Below are positions 1 to 7,473 of a DNA stretch of 20,499 nt, in pieces. This DNA is from Clostridia bacterium (GTDB lineage: Bacteria; Bacillota_A; Clostridia; Christensenellales; Aristaeellaceae), in the NCBI GenBank assembly GCA_017509065.1, contig JAFWQM010000073.1, positions 1 through 20,499 of the forward strand. The letters are read 5' to 3'. A model generated the notes under the pieces. That model worked only from the letters and a program-made list of their open reading frames with translations, searched no databases and was not told the DNA's origin. Numbering within the stretch: position 1 is the first letter of the stretch; every line of letters starts with the position of its first letter. The position numbers were made by a program, and so were the translations under genes.

Positions 1-2
1 CG

Positions 3-27
3 AAAAACAATCCGGTGGATTGTTTTT
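3..27. terminator. Small AT-ended hairpin, possible bidirectional terminator
   Basis: Perfect 11-bp inverted repeat (AAAAACAATCC / GGATTGTTTTT) around a 3-nt GGT, ending in a T run on both strands. It could end transcription of a gene to the left of the window or back up the ABC operon terminator. The rest of 28-212 shows no coding frame with a ribosome binding site. A GC-rich small inverted repeat (GGGC GGCA GCCC) lies near 37-48. Confidence 0.55.
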
Positions 28-212
28 AGCGGAGGCCGGGCGGCAGCCCAGGGCCGAAGGATATTTCAAGGTTGAGTGACGCAGGATGGACCGATTTATC
101 GCCCGCAGATAATTCATGATTTAGTTGGGCGAGCAATAATCTGTACTCTGCACTCTGTTCTCTCACCGATTCAAAGTGTCTTTTAAATCACATCTACCGC
201 GGCACCTGAAAC

Positions 213-266
213 GAAAGAGGGAGAACGCCCCTCCGCGCGGTGCGCTTACAGGCATTCTCCCCCTCG
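213..266 (-). terminator. Rho-independent terminator of the ABC transporter operon
   Basis: Read on the minus strand, just after the binding-protein stop codon, the arm at 265-251 pairs with the arm at 230-217 (GAGGG/CCCTC and GAGAA/TTCTC cores, one bulged G and one G-T pair) around a GC-rich loop. A short T-rich stretch (CTTTCGTTTC) follows. The position, 22 nt after the stop, fits termination of the operon. Confidence 0.6.
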
Positions 267-287
267 GGTCATTTGTTTGGAAACGGA

Positions 288-1886
288 TTATTTGCCGTAG
301 GTGGCATTGATCTGGGCCTGCAGTTCTTCGGTGACCAGGTCCACGCCGGCGGCGCGCAGGGCATCCTGGAATTCAGCCACGATCTCTTCGGGGGTCTTGT
401 CATACTGGCCGAAGCAGATCAGCTTCATGTAGGTGTTGTAGGTTTCGTTGCACTGGTTGATGTAGCTCTGCACCATGGTGTTGTCGAACACGAAGGCTTC
501 GTAGGGATACATCACGGCGATGGCATTGTATTCGTCATACAGGGCGTTGATGGCGTCCCAGTTCATGGCGGCGGAGGGGATTTCAAGGTCGTCGTTGCGG
601 CCCCACCACCAGTTGGTGGAGATGCCGTCATTGTCGGCCACATAGGTGTCGGGGGTGTAGCGATAGCCGTTCTCATCCAGGGCGTAGCTGCGGCCTTCCA
701 GACCGTAGTTGAACAGATCGTAGCATTCCTTGTCGTTGCGCAGCAGGTCATAGACCATCAGGGTGCGCTCGGGATTCGCGGAAGCGGCGGAGATGGCGGC
801 CACGCCATGGGTCACCAGGTCGCGGGTCACGTAGCCGGCTTCCTTGCCCCAGTAGTAGAAGCCCACGTCGCAGTCTTCATCGTTCAGGTACATGGTGTTG
901 TCAGTGCTGGCCTTGGGAGAAACCAGGCCGGTCCAGGTCTGGGTATGATGCTGTTCCAGAGCGGTCTTGCCCTGACGGAATTCGAGGCGGTTGTCAGCGC
1001 CGGTGTTGGAGAGCACGTCGGTGGGCCATACGCCGATTTCGTCCCATTCCTTCATGAGCTTGGCATATTCCACAAGGCGGTCGGTTTCTTCCAGATACAG
1101 GCAGTTGATCTTGTACGGATCATCCAGGTAGCCGCCCCAGATAGCGCCGCTGGCCAGGCCGTCGATGGAGCGCCACTTGGCGAAGGAGCAGATATAGCCG
1201 CCGGCGGGATAAGCGGTTCCGTCGGTATCCCACAGGGCGATCAGCTGGTCGCCATAGGCTTCCTTGACGTACTTCACATAGGTGGTCAGGTCAGCCCAGG
1301 TCTGGCAGCCGTTTTCCAGCCCGGCTTCCTTGGCCCAGTCGAGACGATAGGCGAAGCCGTGGTTGGTCCACTGGGAGTAATTGTCCTCGGGGATGAAGTA
1401 AATGTCGCCTTCATAGGTGCAAACAGCCCAGTGATCCTGAGGAACAGTGGCATAGGTGACAGGCGCATACTTGGCCAGCATATCGGTGTCCAGCTCCAGG
1501 AAGCCGCCGCGCTTGGCATTGGGCCAGGCATCCAGCCAGTCGGTGGAAGAACCGATCAGGTCGATGGAGCCGTCCATGGAGGCGATGCGCAGGTTATAGT
1601 TAGCCAGATAATCCGTCCAGGAGATCCAGACGATGTTCAGCTCGGCGTTGACCTTTTCAGTCAGGATCGCGTTGAGCTTTTCCAGCATTTCGGCATTCGC
1701 GCCGGTCTTGGGGGCGTCACCGGTGGTCATGTAGTTGATCACCACGTGCTTTGAGGTGTCAACGTCAGCCCAGGTCTTGGCCCATACGTCTTCCGCGTTC
1801 GCCACGGAAATTTCTTCCGCGAAGGACACCGCGCACAGGCTGAGAACCATCATCGCAGCCAGAAGCAGAGCAAGGATTTTTTTCAT
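288..1886 (-). CDS. Extracellular solute-binding protein of a CUT1-type sugar ABC transporter
   Basis: A 532-aa secreted binding protein in the large LplA-like class. It should capture an oligosaccharide outside the cell and deliver it to the two permeases encoded upstream. A typical signal peptide is visible: Lys-Lys at 2-3, a hydrophobic core to about residue 20, then a signal peptidase I-like site (VSFA/EE, about 23/24). The only nearby Cys (18) follows Leu-Ser-Leu, so there is no convincing lipobox, which is odd for a Gram-positive binding protein. The ATG follows AAAAGGAGG with 7-nt spacing. It is the last gene of the operon, separated from the permease by a 261-nt structured gap. The substrate is unknown; the neighbouring GH94 and GH130 phosphorylases suggest beta-linked gluco- or manno-oligosaccharides. 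Confidence 0.9.
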   Translation of the reverse strand: MKKILALLLAAMMVLSLCAVSFAEEISVANAEDVWAKTWADVDTSKHVVINYMTTGDAPKTGANAEMLEKLNAILTEKVNAELNIVWISWTDYLANYNLRIASMDGSIDLIGSSTDWLDAWPNAKRGGFLELDTDMLAKYAPVTYATVPQDHWAVCTYEGDIYFIPEDNYSQWTNHGFAYRLDWAKEAGLENGCQTWADLTTYVKYVKEAYGDQLIALWDTDGTAYPAGGYICSFAKWRSIDGLASGAIWGGYLDDPYKINCLYLEETDRLVEYAKLMKEWDEIGVWPTDVLSNTGADNRLEFRQGKTALEQHHTQTWTGLVSPKASTDNTMYLNDEDCDVGFYYWGKEAGYVTRDLVTHGVAAISAASANPERTLMVYDLLRNDKECYDLFNYGLEGRSYALDENGYRYTPDTYVADNDGISTNWWWGRNDDLEIPSAAMNWDAINALYDEYNAIAVMYPYEAFVFDNTMVQSYINQCNETYNTYMKLICFGQYDKTPEEIVAEFQDALRAAGVDLVTEELQAQINATYGK

Positions 1887-1946
1887 TTTGTTTCCTCCTT
1901 TTATTTTTAGGGCATACGGCCCTTGGGAACGGAATCATAGCATCCG

Positions 1947-2077
1947 CAGCCTCAATCGGCGCGACTGCCCTTCATGGGCAGATCGCTTGTTTCGGCTGAT
2001 TTCACCGCCGATTTGTTGTGTCCGCAACCTCAATAGTCGCAACTGTCCTTCATGGACAGATTGCTCCTTTTCGGTTG
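1947..2077 (-). ncRNA. Tandem pair of covarying hairpin elements in the permease/binding-protein gap
   Basis: Two about 52-nt units (2077-2025 and 1998-1947 on the minus strand, period 78) share sequence and fold. Each has an outer 5-bp helix (CAACC/GGTTG in the first, CAGCC/GGCTG in the second). The inner hairpin (2064-2039 and 1986-1961) has a 4-bp helix, one bulged T, a 6-bp helix (CTGTCC/GGACAG versus CTGCCC/GGGCAG) and the same ATGAA loop. Three base pairs change in a compensatory way between the copies: A-T/G-C in the outer helix, A-T/G-C in the 4-bp helix and T-A/C-G in the 6-bp helix. This supports selection on RNA structure, or on a palindrome-like DNA repeat. I do not recognise it as a known riboswitch class. 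Confidence 0.55.
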
Positions 2078-2082
2078 ATCTC

Positions 2083-2122
2083 AGCTCAAATGGTATTTCC
2101 GTCACAGGCGGCCATTTGAGCT
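2083..2122 (-). other. 11-bp stem-loop just after the permease gene
   Basis: Perfect inverted repeat AGCTCAAATGG / CCATTTGAGCT with an 18-nt loop that holds a further CCG/CGG pair. It lies 26-65 nt after the permease stop on the minus strand and has no T run. It is therefore more likely an RNA-stability or processing hairpin within the operon, or part of the neighbouring repeated element, than a terminator. Confidence 0.55.
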
Positions 2123-2147
2123 TCGTCCATAGGCGGCAATCGGCGGT

Positions 2148-3068
2148 TCATCCTTTGACCGCGCCGACGGTGATGCCGCCGATGAAGTAGCGCTGCACGA
2201 AGGGATACAGGAAGATGATGGGACCGGTCGCCATCATAGCGGTGGCCATCTTCAGGGATTCGGAAGGCAGGCTGTCCACCGTGATGTATTGGCTGGCCAC
2301 GGAGTTTTTAAGAGACTGGGCCTCGTTGATGATCTTATACAGGCTGTACTGCAGGGGCAGCACGGTCTTATTCTGGAGGAACAGGGAGGACTGATACCAT
2401 TCGTTCCAATACCCCAGGGCCAGGAACAGGCCAACCGTCGCCAGGCCGGGCTTGAGCATGGGCAGGATGATGGAAGTGAAGATTTTGAAGTCTCCCGCGC
2501 CGTCGATCTTTCCAGATTCGGTCAGTTCATGCGGGATGGACTTGGCGAAGTTCTTCATCAGGATGATGAGCCAGCTTGACACCATCAGCGGCAGCAGCAC
2601 CGCAAGATAGGAGTTGTTCAGGTGGTAGGTCTGAGTCATCAGCAGGTAGTACGGCGCCAGACCGGCCTGGAACAGACTGGTGAAGTAAACGAAGAAGGAA
2701 ATGCCGTTGCGGAAGGGGAAGTCCTTGCGCTGCAGGGCGTAGCCCGTCATGGCGCAGATGAACAGGCCGATGGAGGTGCCGATGGAAGTCATCACGATGG
2801 TCAGGCAGTAGGACTGCCAGATGGTGCCGCCCTTGATCACCAGCTCATAGGCCGCGGTGGTAAACTCCCGGGGGAACAGCGTCACGCCTTTGGTGATGAT
2901 GTTGTCCTCCGTTTCAAAGGAGGTGCCCAGGATGATCAGGAAGGGCAGGATGCTTGCGATGGCGAAAATGGTGATGAAGAAGTAGCCGATGCCGCGAATC
3001 ACATAGTCGGAGGTCGTCAGCTTGATTTTGCCGGTGCTTTCCGTCATGCCGTCTTTATTCTTTGCCAT
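2148..3068 (-). CDS. Sugar ABC transporter permease, YtcP/CUT1-like (MalG position)
   Basis: A 306-aa inner-membrane subunit. Hydrophobic segments start near residues 26-50, 85-110, 124-148 and 157-173, with more towards the C-terminus. The EAA loop that docks the ATPase is clear at about 181-209 (ELTESGKIDGAG, then ILPMLKP). The protein ends in GAVKG, common in this family. I chose the ATG at 3068, which follows GAGGGGGTGGGAAGA; a GTG three codons upstream sits too close to the G-rich SD. It begins 13 nt after the other permease ends, so the two are translated from one mRNA. No ATPase gene lies nearby; this transporter class often borrows a shared MsmK-type ATPase (known for the family, not shown here). 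Confidence 0.93.
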   Translation of the reverse strand: MAKNKDGMTESTGKIKLTTSDYVIRGIGYFFITIFAIASILPFLIILGTSFETEDNIITKGVTLFPREFTTAAYELVIKGGTIWQSYCLTIVMTSIGTSIGLFICAMTGYALQRKDFPFRNGISFFVYFTSLFQAGLAPYYLLMTQTYHLNNSYLAVLLPLMVSSWLIILMKNFAKSIPHELTESGKIDGAGDFKIFTSIILPMLKPGLATVGLFLALGYWNEWYQSSLFLQNKTVLPLQYSLYKIINEAQSLKNSVASQYITVDSLPSESLKMATAMMATGPIIFLYPFVQRYFIGGITVGAVKG

Positions 3069-3081
3069 TCTTCCCACCCCC

Positions 3082-4038
3082 TCAGAACAGAGAATAGTCC
3101 GGCTCGATCTTCTTTACGATGGCGTTGACCGTCAGCACCAGGATAAAGCCGATCAGGGACTGGTAGAGGCCCACAGCGGAGGCGGTGGAGAAGTTGAAGT
3201 CGGACACCGTGGCGCGGTACACGAACATTTCGATGATGTCCACTTTCTGGTACAGGATGGGGTTGCGGCCCACCAGGTTCCAGAACAGGCCGAAGTCGCC
3301 CTTCACAATGCCGCCCAGCGCGAACAGCAGCAGGATGACGACGGTGGGCTTTAAGGACGGCAGGATGATGTAGCGGATCTTCTGCCAGCCGTTCGCGCCG
3401 TCGATCATGGACGCCTCGATGATGGAGTCGTCGATGCCCATGATGGCGGCGAAGTACACAACTGAGTTATAGCCCGTTTTCTGCCACAGGTGCACCAATA
3501 TAATGATGAACGGCCATGGGTCGCCCGTCTTATACAATCGCAGCGGCTCCGCCCCCAGGGATTTGAGCACCACGTTCAGGAAGCCGGTGTCGGAGTTCAG
3601 CAGGCTGAACACCAGCAGGCCCACCAATACCTGGGAGATGAAGTAGGGCAGGAACATCATGGTCTGGCTCACCTTGCGGAAGGACTTGGATTGGATTTCC
3701 TTCAGCAGGATAGCCACCGTTACCGCCAGCAGGTTGTCCAGCAGGATGAACGCCAGGTTGAACAGGATGGTGTTCTGCGTCAGCGTCCACAGCTTGCCGG
3801 ACTTGGCCACGAAGTCGAAGTTTTTCAGGCCCACGAACGGACTGCCGAAGATGCCCTTGCGGTAGTTATAGTTCACGAATGCCACGTAGATGCCCGGCAG
3901 GGGGGCGTAACTGAACGCGATGAAGTAGATGATCGCCGGAACGCACATCAAAATCAGCGTCTTGGAATTGAACAGCTTCTTTGACAGCGCTCCTTTCATG
4001 GAATATGGCGCCGGTTTTCTTGGATTGATGGTTGTCAT
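3082..4038 (-). CDS. Sugar ABC transporter permease, LplB-like (MalF position)
   Basis: A 318-aa membrane protein and first gene of the transporter operon. After a basic N-terminus there is a hydrophobic segment (about 27-53) followed by YVAFVNYNYRKGIFGSPFVG, typical of LplB proteins. Further hydrophobic segments lie at about 90-113, 127-147 and 176-200. The EAA loop is at 207-231 (IIEASMIDGANGW, then IILPSLKP). The ATG at 4038 follows GGGAGG with suitable spacing. An upstream in-frame extension of 33 codons is arginine- and cysteine-rich, has no SD and overlaps the operator region, so it was rejected. Expression probably comes from the promoter at 4211-4239. Confidence 0.93.
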   Translation of the reverse strand: MTTINPRKPAPYSMKGALSKKLFNSKTLILMCVPAIIYFIAFSYAPLPGIYVAFVNYNYRKGIFGSPFVGLKNFDFVAKSGKLWTLTQNTILFNLAFILLDNLLAVTVAILLKEIQSKSFRKVSQTMMFLPYFISQVLVGLLVFSLLNSDTGFLNVVLKSLGAEPLRLYKTGDPWPFIIILVHLWQKTGYNSVVYFAAIMGIDDSIIEASMIDGANGWQKIRYIILPSLKPTVVILLLFALGGIVKGDFGLFWNLVGRNPILYQKVDIIEMFVYRATVSDFNFSTASAVGLYQSLIGFILVLTVNAIVKKIEPDYSLF

Positions 4039-4138
4039 AGTCCGCCTCCCAACTTTTTGTTTTTCCCCTCGATTCGCCCGGAGCAAGGCGCATCTGAGAC
4101 GCCAACGCCGAAAACAGACGAATCTGAAACAAAACATT

Positions 4139-4152
4139 TGAAACCGGTTTCA
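4139..4152. promoter_or_regulatory. LacI-family/cre-like operator palindrome
   Basis: TGAAACCGGTTTCA is a perfect 14-bp palindrome with a central CG, the usual form of LacI/GalR-family operators and close to the catabolite-responsive element pattern. It lies about 50-65 nt downstream of the expected start point of the ABC operon promoter and 100 nt before the first gene. A bound repressor could therefore act as a roadblock. Confidence 0.6.
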
Positions 4153-4210
4153 GAGCGCAAAAACAATCAACCTGTTCTTTGTTTTGAATCACGATATGTT
4201 CCTGAAAAAT

Positions 4211-4239
4211 ATTATAGCAAAACCAAAAACAGATTGCAA
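4211..4239 (-). promoter_or_regulatory. Sigma-A promoter of the ABC transporter operon
   Basis: On the minus strand, TTGCAA (4239-4234) and a perfect TATAAT (4216-4211) are separated by exactly 17 nt. The surroundings are AT-rich. Transcription would begin near 4204, leaving a leader of roughly 165 nt with the palindrome at 4139-4152 before the LplB-like gene. Confidence 0.75.
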
Positions 4240-4291
4240 TACCCAAATTATCAATCTGGTGCTTTTTTTGCCGTCTTTATCATCCTGCAAA

Positions 4292-4735
4292 TTACTGGAA
4301 ATAATACAGAACCGCCAGCACGGCAGCGCCGACAAGGCCCAGGAGTCCGCCCGCGATGCAGTGTTTCCCGGCGCGGTCGTCGGCGTCGTCGCCCGCAATG
4401 TGAAACCTGTCGGGGCAGGAAGGATCATAGAACACATCCACAGTGTTTCCGATCACCACGCTTTCTTCCAGGCGCTCGCCAACCGGGTATTCGCTCTCGT
4501 ACTCTTTGCCCTCGGCGGTGTAACGGATCACGGGATGCCAGTAGGTAATAGCCGCGGTGCGGCCTCCCCCTTTGCGGTGTTTGCGAACGCCGACGATCAC
4601 GCCGGTGGTCCGGTCGGTCTGTTTCTCCTCCCGCCGCCGGTGGCATATCCTGCCGTAAACGCCGACACCAATGAAGAAAACAGCCATCCCGCCGATGATA
4701 CAGAAAACCAGAAGAGCGCTCCCCATTTTGCTCAT
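4292..4735 (-). CDS. Small two-helix membrane protein, DUF3592-like
   Basis: A 147-aa protein with an N-terminal transmembrane helix (about 6-27), a basic cytoplasmic-side stretch, a soluble beta-rich middle part and a C-terminal helix (about 126-145). The middle part carries features common in DUF3592 proteins: TGVIVGV, HPVIRYTAEGKEYE, then VGNTVDVFYDPSCPDRF-like wording (here IGNTVDVFYDP). Its function is not known. The ATG at 4735 follows GGGAGG with 8-nt spacing. It lies after a hairpin at 4768-4800 that should end GH94 transcription, and I see no clear promoter in the 30-nt space left, so it may depend on read-through. Confidence 0.75.
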   Translation of the reverse strand: MSKMGSALLVFCIIGGMAVFFIGVGVYGRICHRRREEKQTDRTTGVIVGVRKHRKGGGRTAAITYWHPVIRYTAEGKEYESEYPVGERLEESVVIGNTVDVFYDPSCPDRFHIAGDDADDRAGKHCIAGGLLGLVGAAVLAVLYYFQ

Positions 4736-4767
4736 TGCCGATTCCTCCCAATGCTTGCCGCTGAATT

Positions 4768-4800
4768 ATCAAAACCACCGGGTGGGCCGGTGGTTTTGAT
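4768..4800 (-). terminator. Strong hairpin terminator after the GH94 gene
   Basis: A perfect 14-bp inverted repeat (ATCAAAACCACCGG / CCGGTGGTTTTGAT) with loop GTGGG, 35 nt beyond the GH94 stop codon on the minus strand. The TTTT sits inside the 3' arm, with few Ts afterwards. It is symmetrical and could work on either strand. Confidence 0.6.
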
Positions 4801-4835
4801 TCAAAGTGTATATTTCCGTATTCCTTGCTGATTTT

Positions 4836-7280
4836 TTATCCCAGCGTAACGGCGACTTTGTGGGTTTTGCCGTCGCTGAACACGGGCAGCACGCTGCCCT
4901 CGATAGCTTCGCCGTCCACGATGACGGATTTCACGCCGCGGCAGACGTGATCGGGATTCTGAATGTCGATCTCATAGGTCGCGCCCCGGAAGCGGCGGCT
5001 GACCTGGTAGCCGTCCCAGTCATGCGGGATGCAGGGATCGATTTTCAGGCCGTCCCAGTCGGGCTTTACGCCCAGGATATAGTTGCTGATCACATAGAAG
5101 TTCCAGGCTGCGGTGCCGGTGAGCCAGGAGTTCTTGGCCTGGCCGAAGTTCTTCGCGTCCTTGCCCGCGATCATCTGGCTGTATACGTAGGGCTCCATCT
5201 TGTGCAGATCGCTGATCTCCTCACGGTAGGCAGGAGCGATCTTCTTATACAGATTAAAGGCCCGGTCGCCGTGGCCTACCACGGTTTCGGCGGCGATGAT
5301 CCAGGGGTTGTTGTGGCAGAAGATGCCGGCGTTTTCCTTGTATCCAGGCGGATAGGAGGACACTTCGCCCAATTCGAGATGGTATTCCTTATAAGCGGGC
5401 TGGAGCAGCACGATGCCGTGCTCGGTCTCCAGGTATTTTTCCACGGAAGCGAGGGCCTGTTCTGCCTTTCCATCCTTGACGCCAACGCCCGCCATCACGC
5501 AGTAGCCCTGGGATTCGATGAAGATCTTGCCATCCTCACACTCATGGCTGCCTACCTTGTTGCCCATGGCGTCATAGGCGCGCACGAACCATTCCCCGTC
5601 CCAGCCGGCGGTCAGGATGGCCTGTTCCATCTCTTCGATGAACTGCTGGTGGTCGTTCGCTTTTTCGATGTATCCCTTGCGCTTTTCCAGCGCCACCAGC
5701 TCGGGGCCGATGGCCACGAACATGCCCGCGATCAGCACGGATTCGGCCACGCGGTCGTCCGGCGCGTTGGGGTTGGAGAAGGTCTGGAAGCTCTCGTCCG
5801 GCGTATCGGAGAAGCAGTTCAGGTTCAGGCAGTCGTTCCAGTCCGCGCGTCCGATGAGCGGCAGGCCGTGGGGGCCGCGGTTGTTCACCACATGCTTGAA
5901 GCTCGCCTCCAGATGCTCCATCAGCGTTCCGCAGTCGTCGGGGTTGGTGTCGTAGGGGGTGGGCTCATCCAGGATACCGAAGTCACCGGTTTCCTTGATG
6001 TACGCCGCCGTGCCAGCGATGAGCCAGAGCGGGTCGTCGTTGAAGCCGCCGCCGATGTCGTTGTTGCCCTTCTTGGTCAGGGGTTGGAACTGATGGTAGC
6101 AGCCGCCGTCGCGGAACTGGGTGGCGGCAATGTCCAGGATACGTTCCCGGGCGCGCTCGGGGATCTGGTGCACGAAGCCCAGCAGGTCCTGGGAAGAATC
6201 CCGGAAACCCATGCCGCGGCCGATGCCGCTTTCAAACATGGAGGTGGAGCGGCTCATGTTGAACGTGACCATGCACTGGTAGGGGTTCCAGATGTTCACC
6301 ATGCGGCCCAGCTTTTCGTCGGGCGTGGTGAGGGTGTAGGCGGAGAGCAGCTTATCCCAGTGTTTTTTCAGCGTGTCGAAGGCATATGCGATTTCCTGAT
6401 CGGTGTTCAGCCGGAAAATGATTTCCTTGGCCGGGGCCTTGTTGATGACGCCGGGAGCGGTAAACTTCTGCTCGTTGGGCAGCTCCACATAGCCGAGCAC
6501 GAAATTGTACTTCCTGCTCTCCCCCGCTCCGAGATGCACCCTGATCTGGTGCGCCGCCATGGGCTGCCAGCCGGAAGCGACAGAGTTGCCCATCTGGCCC
6601 GTGACCACGCTCTTGGGCGCGTCGAAGCCGTTGTACAGGCCCAGGAAGGTTTCCATGTCGGTGTCAAAGCCGTCCACCGGCACGTTCACGGCATAGAAGG
6701 AATAGTGGTTGCGGCGCTCGCGGTACTCGGTCTTATGGTAGATCACGCCATTTTCGATCTCCACCTCGCCGGTAGAGAAGTTGCGCTGGAAGTTCAGCAT
6801 GTCGTCCTGCGCGTTCCAGAGGCAGAACTCCACGAAGCTGGTCAGGATAATATCTTTGGGCCCCTCGGTTTCGTTGGTCAGGGTGATCTGGTGCACCTCG
6901 GCGTTCACGCCCAGGGGCACGAAGGAAAGCTGGCTGGCCTTCACGCCGTTCTTTTTACCGGTGATGATCGTATACCCCATGCCGTGGCGGCAGGAGTATT
7001 CGTCCAGTTCGGTCTTGCAGGGCTTCCAGCCGGGGTTCCACACGGTGTCCCCGTCCTTGATATAGAAGTAGCGCCCGCCGTTGTCCACAGGCATATTGTT
7101 GTAGCGGTAGCGGGTGATGCGCCGAAGCCGGGCGTCCCGGTAGAAGCAGTAACCGCCGGCGGTGTTGCTGATGATGCCGAAAAAGTTCTCGCAGCCCAGG
7201 TAGTTGATCCAGGGATAAGGGGTGCGGGGCGTCGTGATGACGTACTCCCGCGCCGCGTCGTCGAAATAGCCGAACTTCAT
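4836..7280 (-). CDS. GH94 glycoside phosphorylase, cellobiose-phosphorylase type
   Basis: An 814-aa cytoplasmic enzyme, full length for cellobiose phosphorylases. Family members split a beta-glucoside with phosphate, with inversion, giving alpha-glucose-1-phosphate plus a shorter sugar. The N-terminal beta-sandwich part begins [20 protein letters not shown], as in cellobiose phosphorylases. The catalytic barrel shows [26 protein letters not shown] and [14 protein letters not shown]. Asp483 in WNDCLN matches the family general acid. The motif [17 protein letters not shown] follows. There is no signal peptide. The ATG follows GGGAGG with 7-nt spacing. It has its own promoter, divergent from the HAD/GH130 genes. 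The exact acceptor (cellobiose, cello-oligosaccharide or another glucoside) cannot be fixed from sequence alone. Confidence 0.93.
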   Translation of the reverse strand: MKFGYFDDAAREYVITTPRTPYPWINYLGCENFFGIISNTAGGYCFYRDARLRRITRYRYNNMPVDNGGRYFYIKDGDTVWNPGWKPCKTELDEYSCRHGMGYTIITGKKNGVKASQLSFVPLGVNAEVHQITLTNETEGPKDIILTSFVEFCLWNAQDDMLNFQRNFSTGEVEIENGVIYHKTEYRERRNHYSFYAVNVPVDGFDTDMETFLGLYNGFDAPKSVVTGQMGNSVASGWQPMAAHQIRVHLGAGESRKYNFVLGYVELPNEQKFTAPGVINKAPAKEIIFRLNTDQEIAYAFDTLKKHWDKLLSAYTLTTPDEKLGRMVNIWNPYQCMVTFNMSRSTSMFESGIGRGMGFRDSSQDLLGFVHQIPERARERILDIAATQFRDGGCYHQFQPLTKKGNNDIGGGFNDDPLWLIAGTAAYIKETGDFGILDEPTPYDTNPDDCGTLMEHLEASFKHVVNNRGPHGLPLIGRADWNDCLNLNCFSDTPDESFQTFSNPNAPDDRVAESVLIAGMFVAIGPELVALEKRKGYIEKANDHQQFIEEMEQAILTAGWDGEWFVRAYDAMGNKVGSHECEDGKIFIESQGYCVMAGVGVKDGKAEQALASVEKYLETEHGIVLLQPAYKEYHLELGEVSSYPPGYKENAGIFCHNNPWIIAAETVVGHGDRAFNLYKKIAPAYREEISDLHKMEPYVYSQMIAGKDAKNFGQAKNSWLTGTAAWNFYVISNYILGVKPDWDGLKIDPCIPHDWDGYQVSRRFRGATYEIDIQNPDHVCRGVKSVIVDGEAIEGSVLPVFSDGKTHKVAVTLG

Positions 7281-7334
7281 CTTTCATCCTCCCTCTGAAC
7301 GTCGCGCTGTCAATGGGGCGTTTTTCCTTTGAAA

Positions 7335-7363
7335 ATTATACCATACCCACACCCGATAAGCAA
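7335..7363 (-). promoter_or_regulatory. Promoter of the GH94 gene
   Basis: Minus-strand TTGCTT (7363-7358), 17 nt, then a perfect TATAAT (7340-7335). The start point would be near 7328, about 48 nt before the GH94 ATG. It is divergent from the promoter at 7376-7404. Confidence 0.65.
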
Positions 7364-7375
7364 GGTTTTTTCTGC

Positions 7376-7404
7376 TGTACAAACACGCTAAAAGATGGTA
7401 TACT
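7376..7404 (+). promoter_or_regulatory. Promoter of the HAD-GH130-Dabb operon
   Basis: TGTACA (7376-7381), 17 nt, then TATACT (7399-7404), immediately overlapped by TATAAT (7404-7409). An interrupted inverted repeat GAAATC-N7-GATTTC at 7416-7434 covers the likely start site and may be an operator. Confidence 0.5.
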
Positions 7405-7473
7405 ATAATATGGTAGAAATCGTCACAGGATTTCAGGTGAACATTCCAAATAGACACAGAGAGGAGAGACACC

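Noticed and set aside
240..1754. A 504-codon open frame on the plus strand opposite the binding-protein gene
   Set aside because: Same reason: an antisense shadow with unnatural composition and a start inside the terminator region.
1934..1943. Extended -10-like TGCTATGAT before the binding-protein gene (minus)
   Set aside because: No -35 at a workable distance; kept only as a weak possibility for an internal promoter.
1735..2190. Plus-strand 151-codon frame over the permease/binding-protein gap (RRDCPSWAD / SRNCPSWTD repeats)
   Set aside because: The repeated peptide text follows from the duplicated hairpin units; there is no SD and the frame runs into two antisense genes. The RNA-structure reading explains the sequence better.
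4038..4137. A 33-codon upstream extension of the LplB-like permease
   Set aside because: Arg/Cys-rich, no SD, and it would place the operator palindrome at its start codon; the ATG at 4038 has GGGAGG and family-like N-terminal sequence.
4806..7298. An 830-codon open frame on the plus strand opposite the GH94 gene
   Set aside because: It is an exact antisense shadow of a well-supported enzyme gene, rich in V, G, A, H and D, with no recognisable motif and no convincing SD. Long antisense frames are expected from codon bias.
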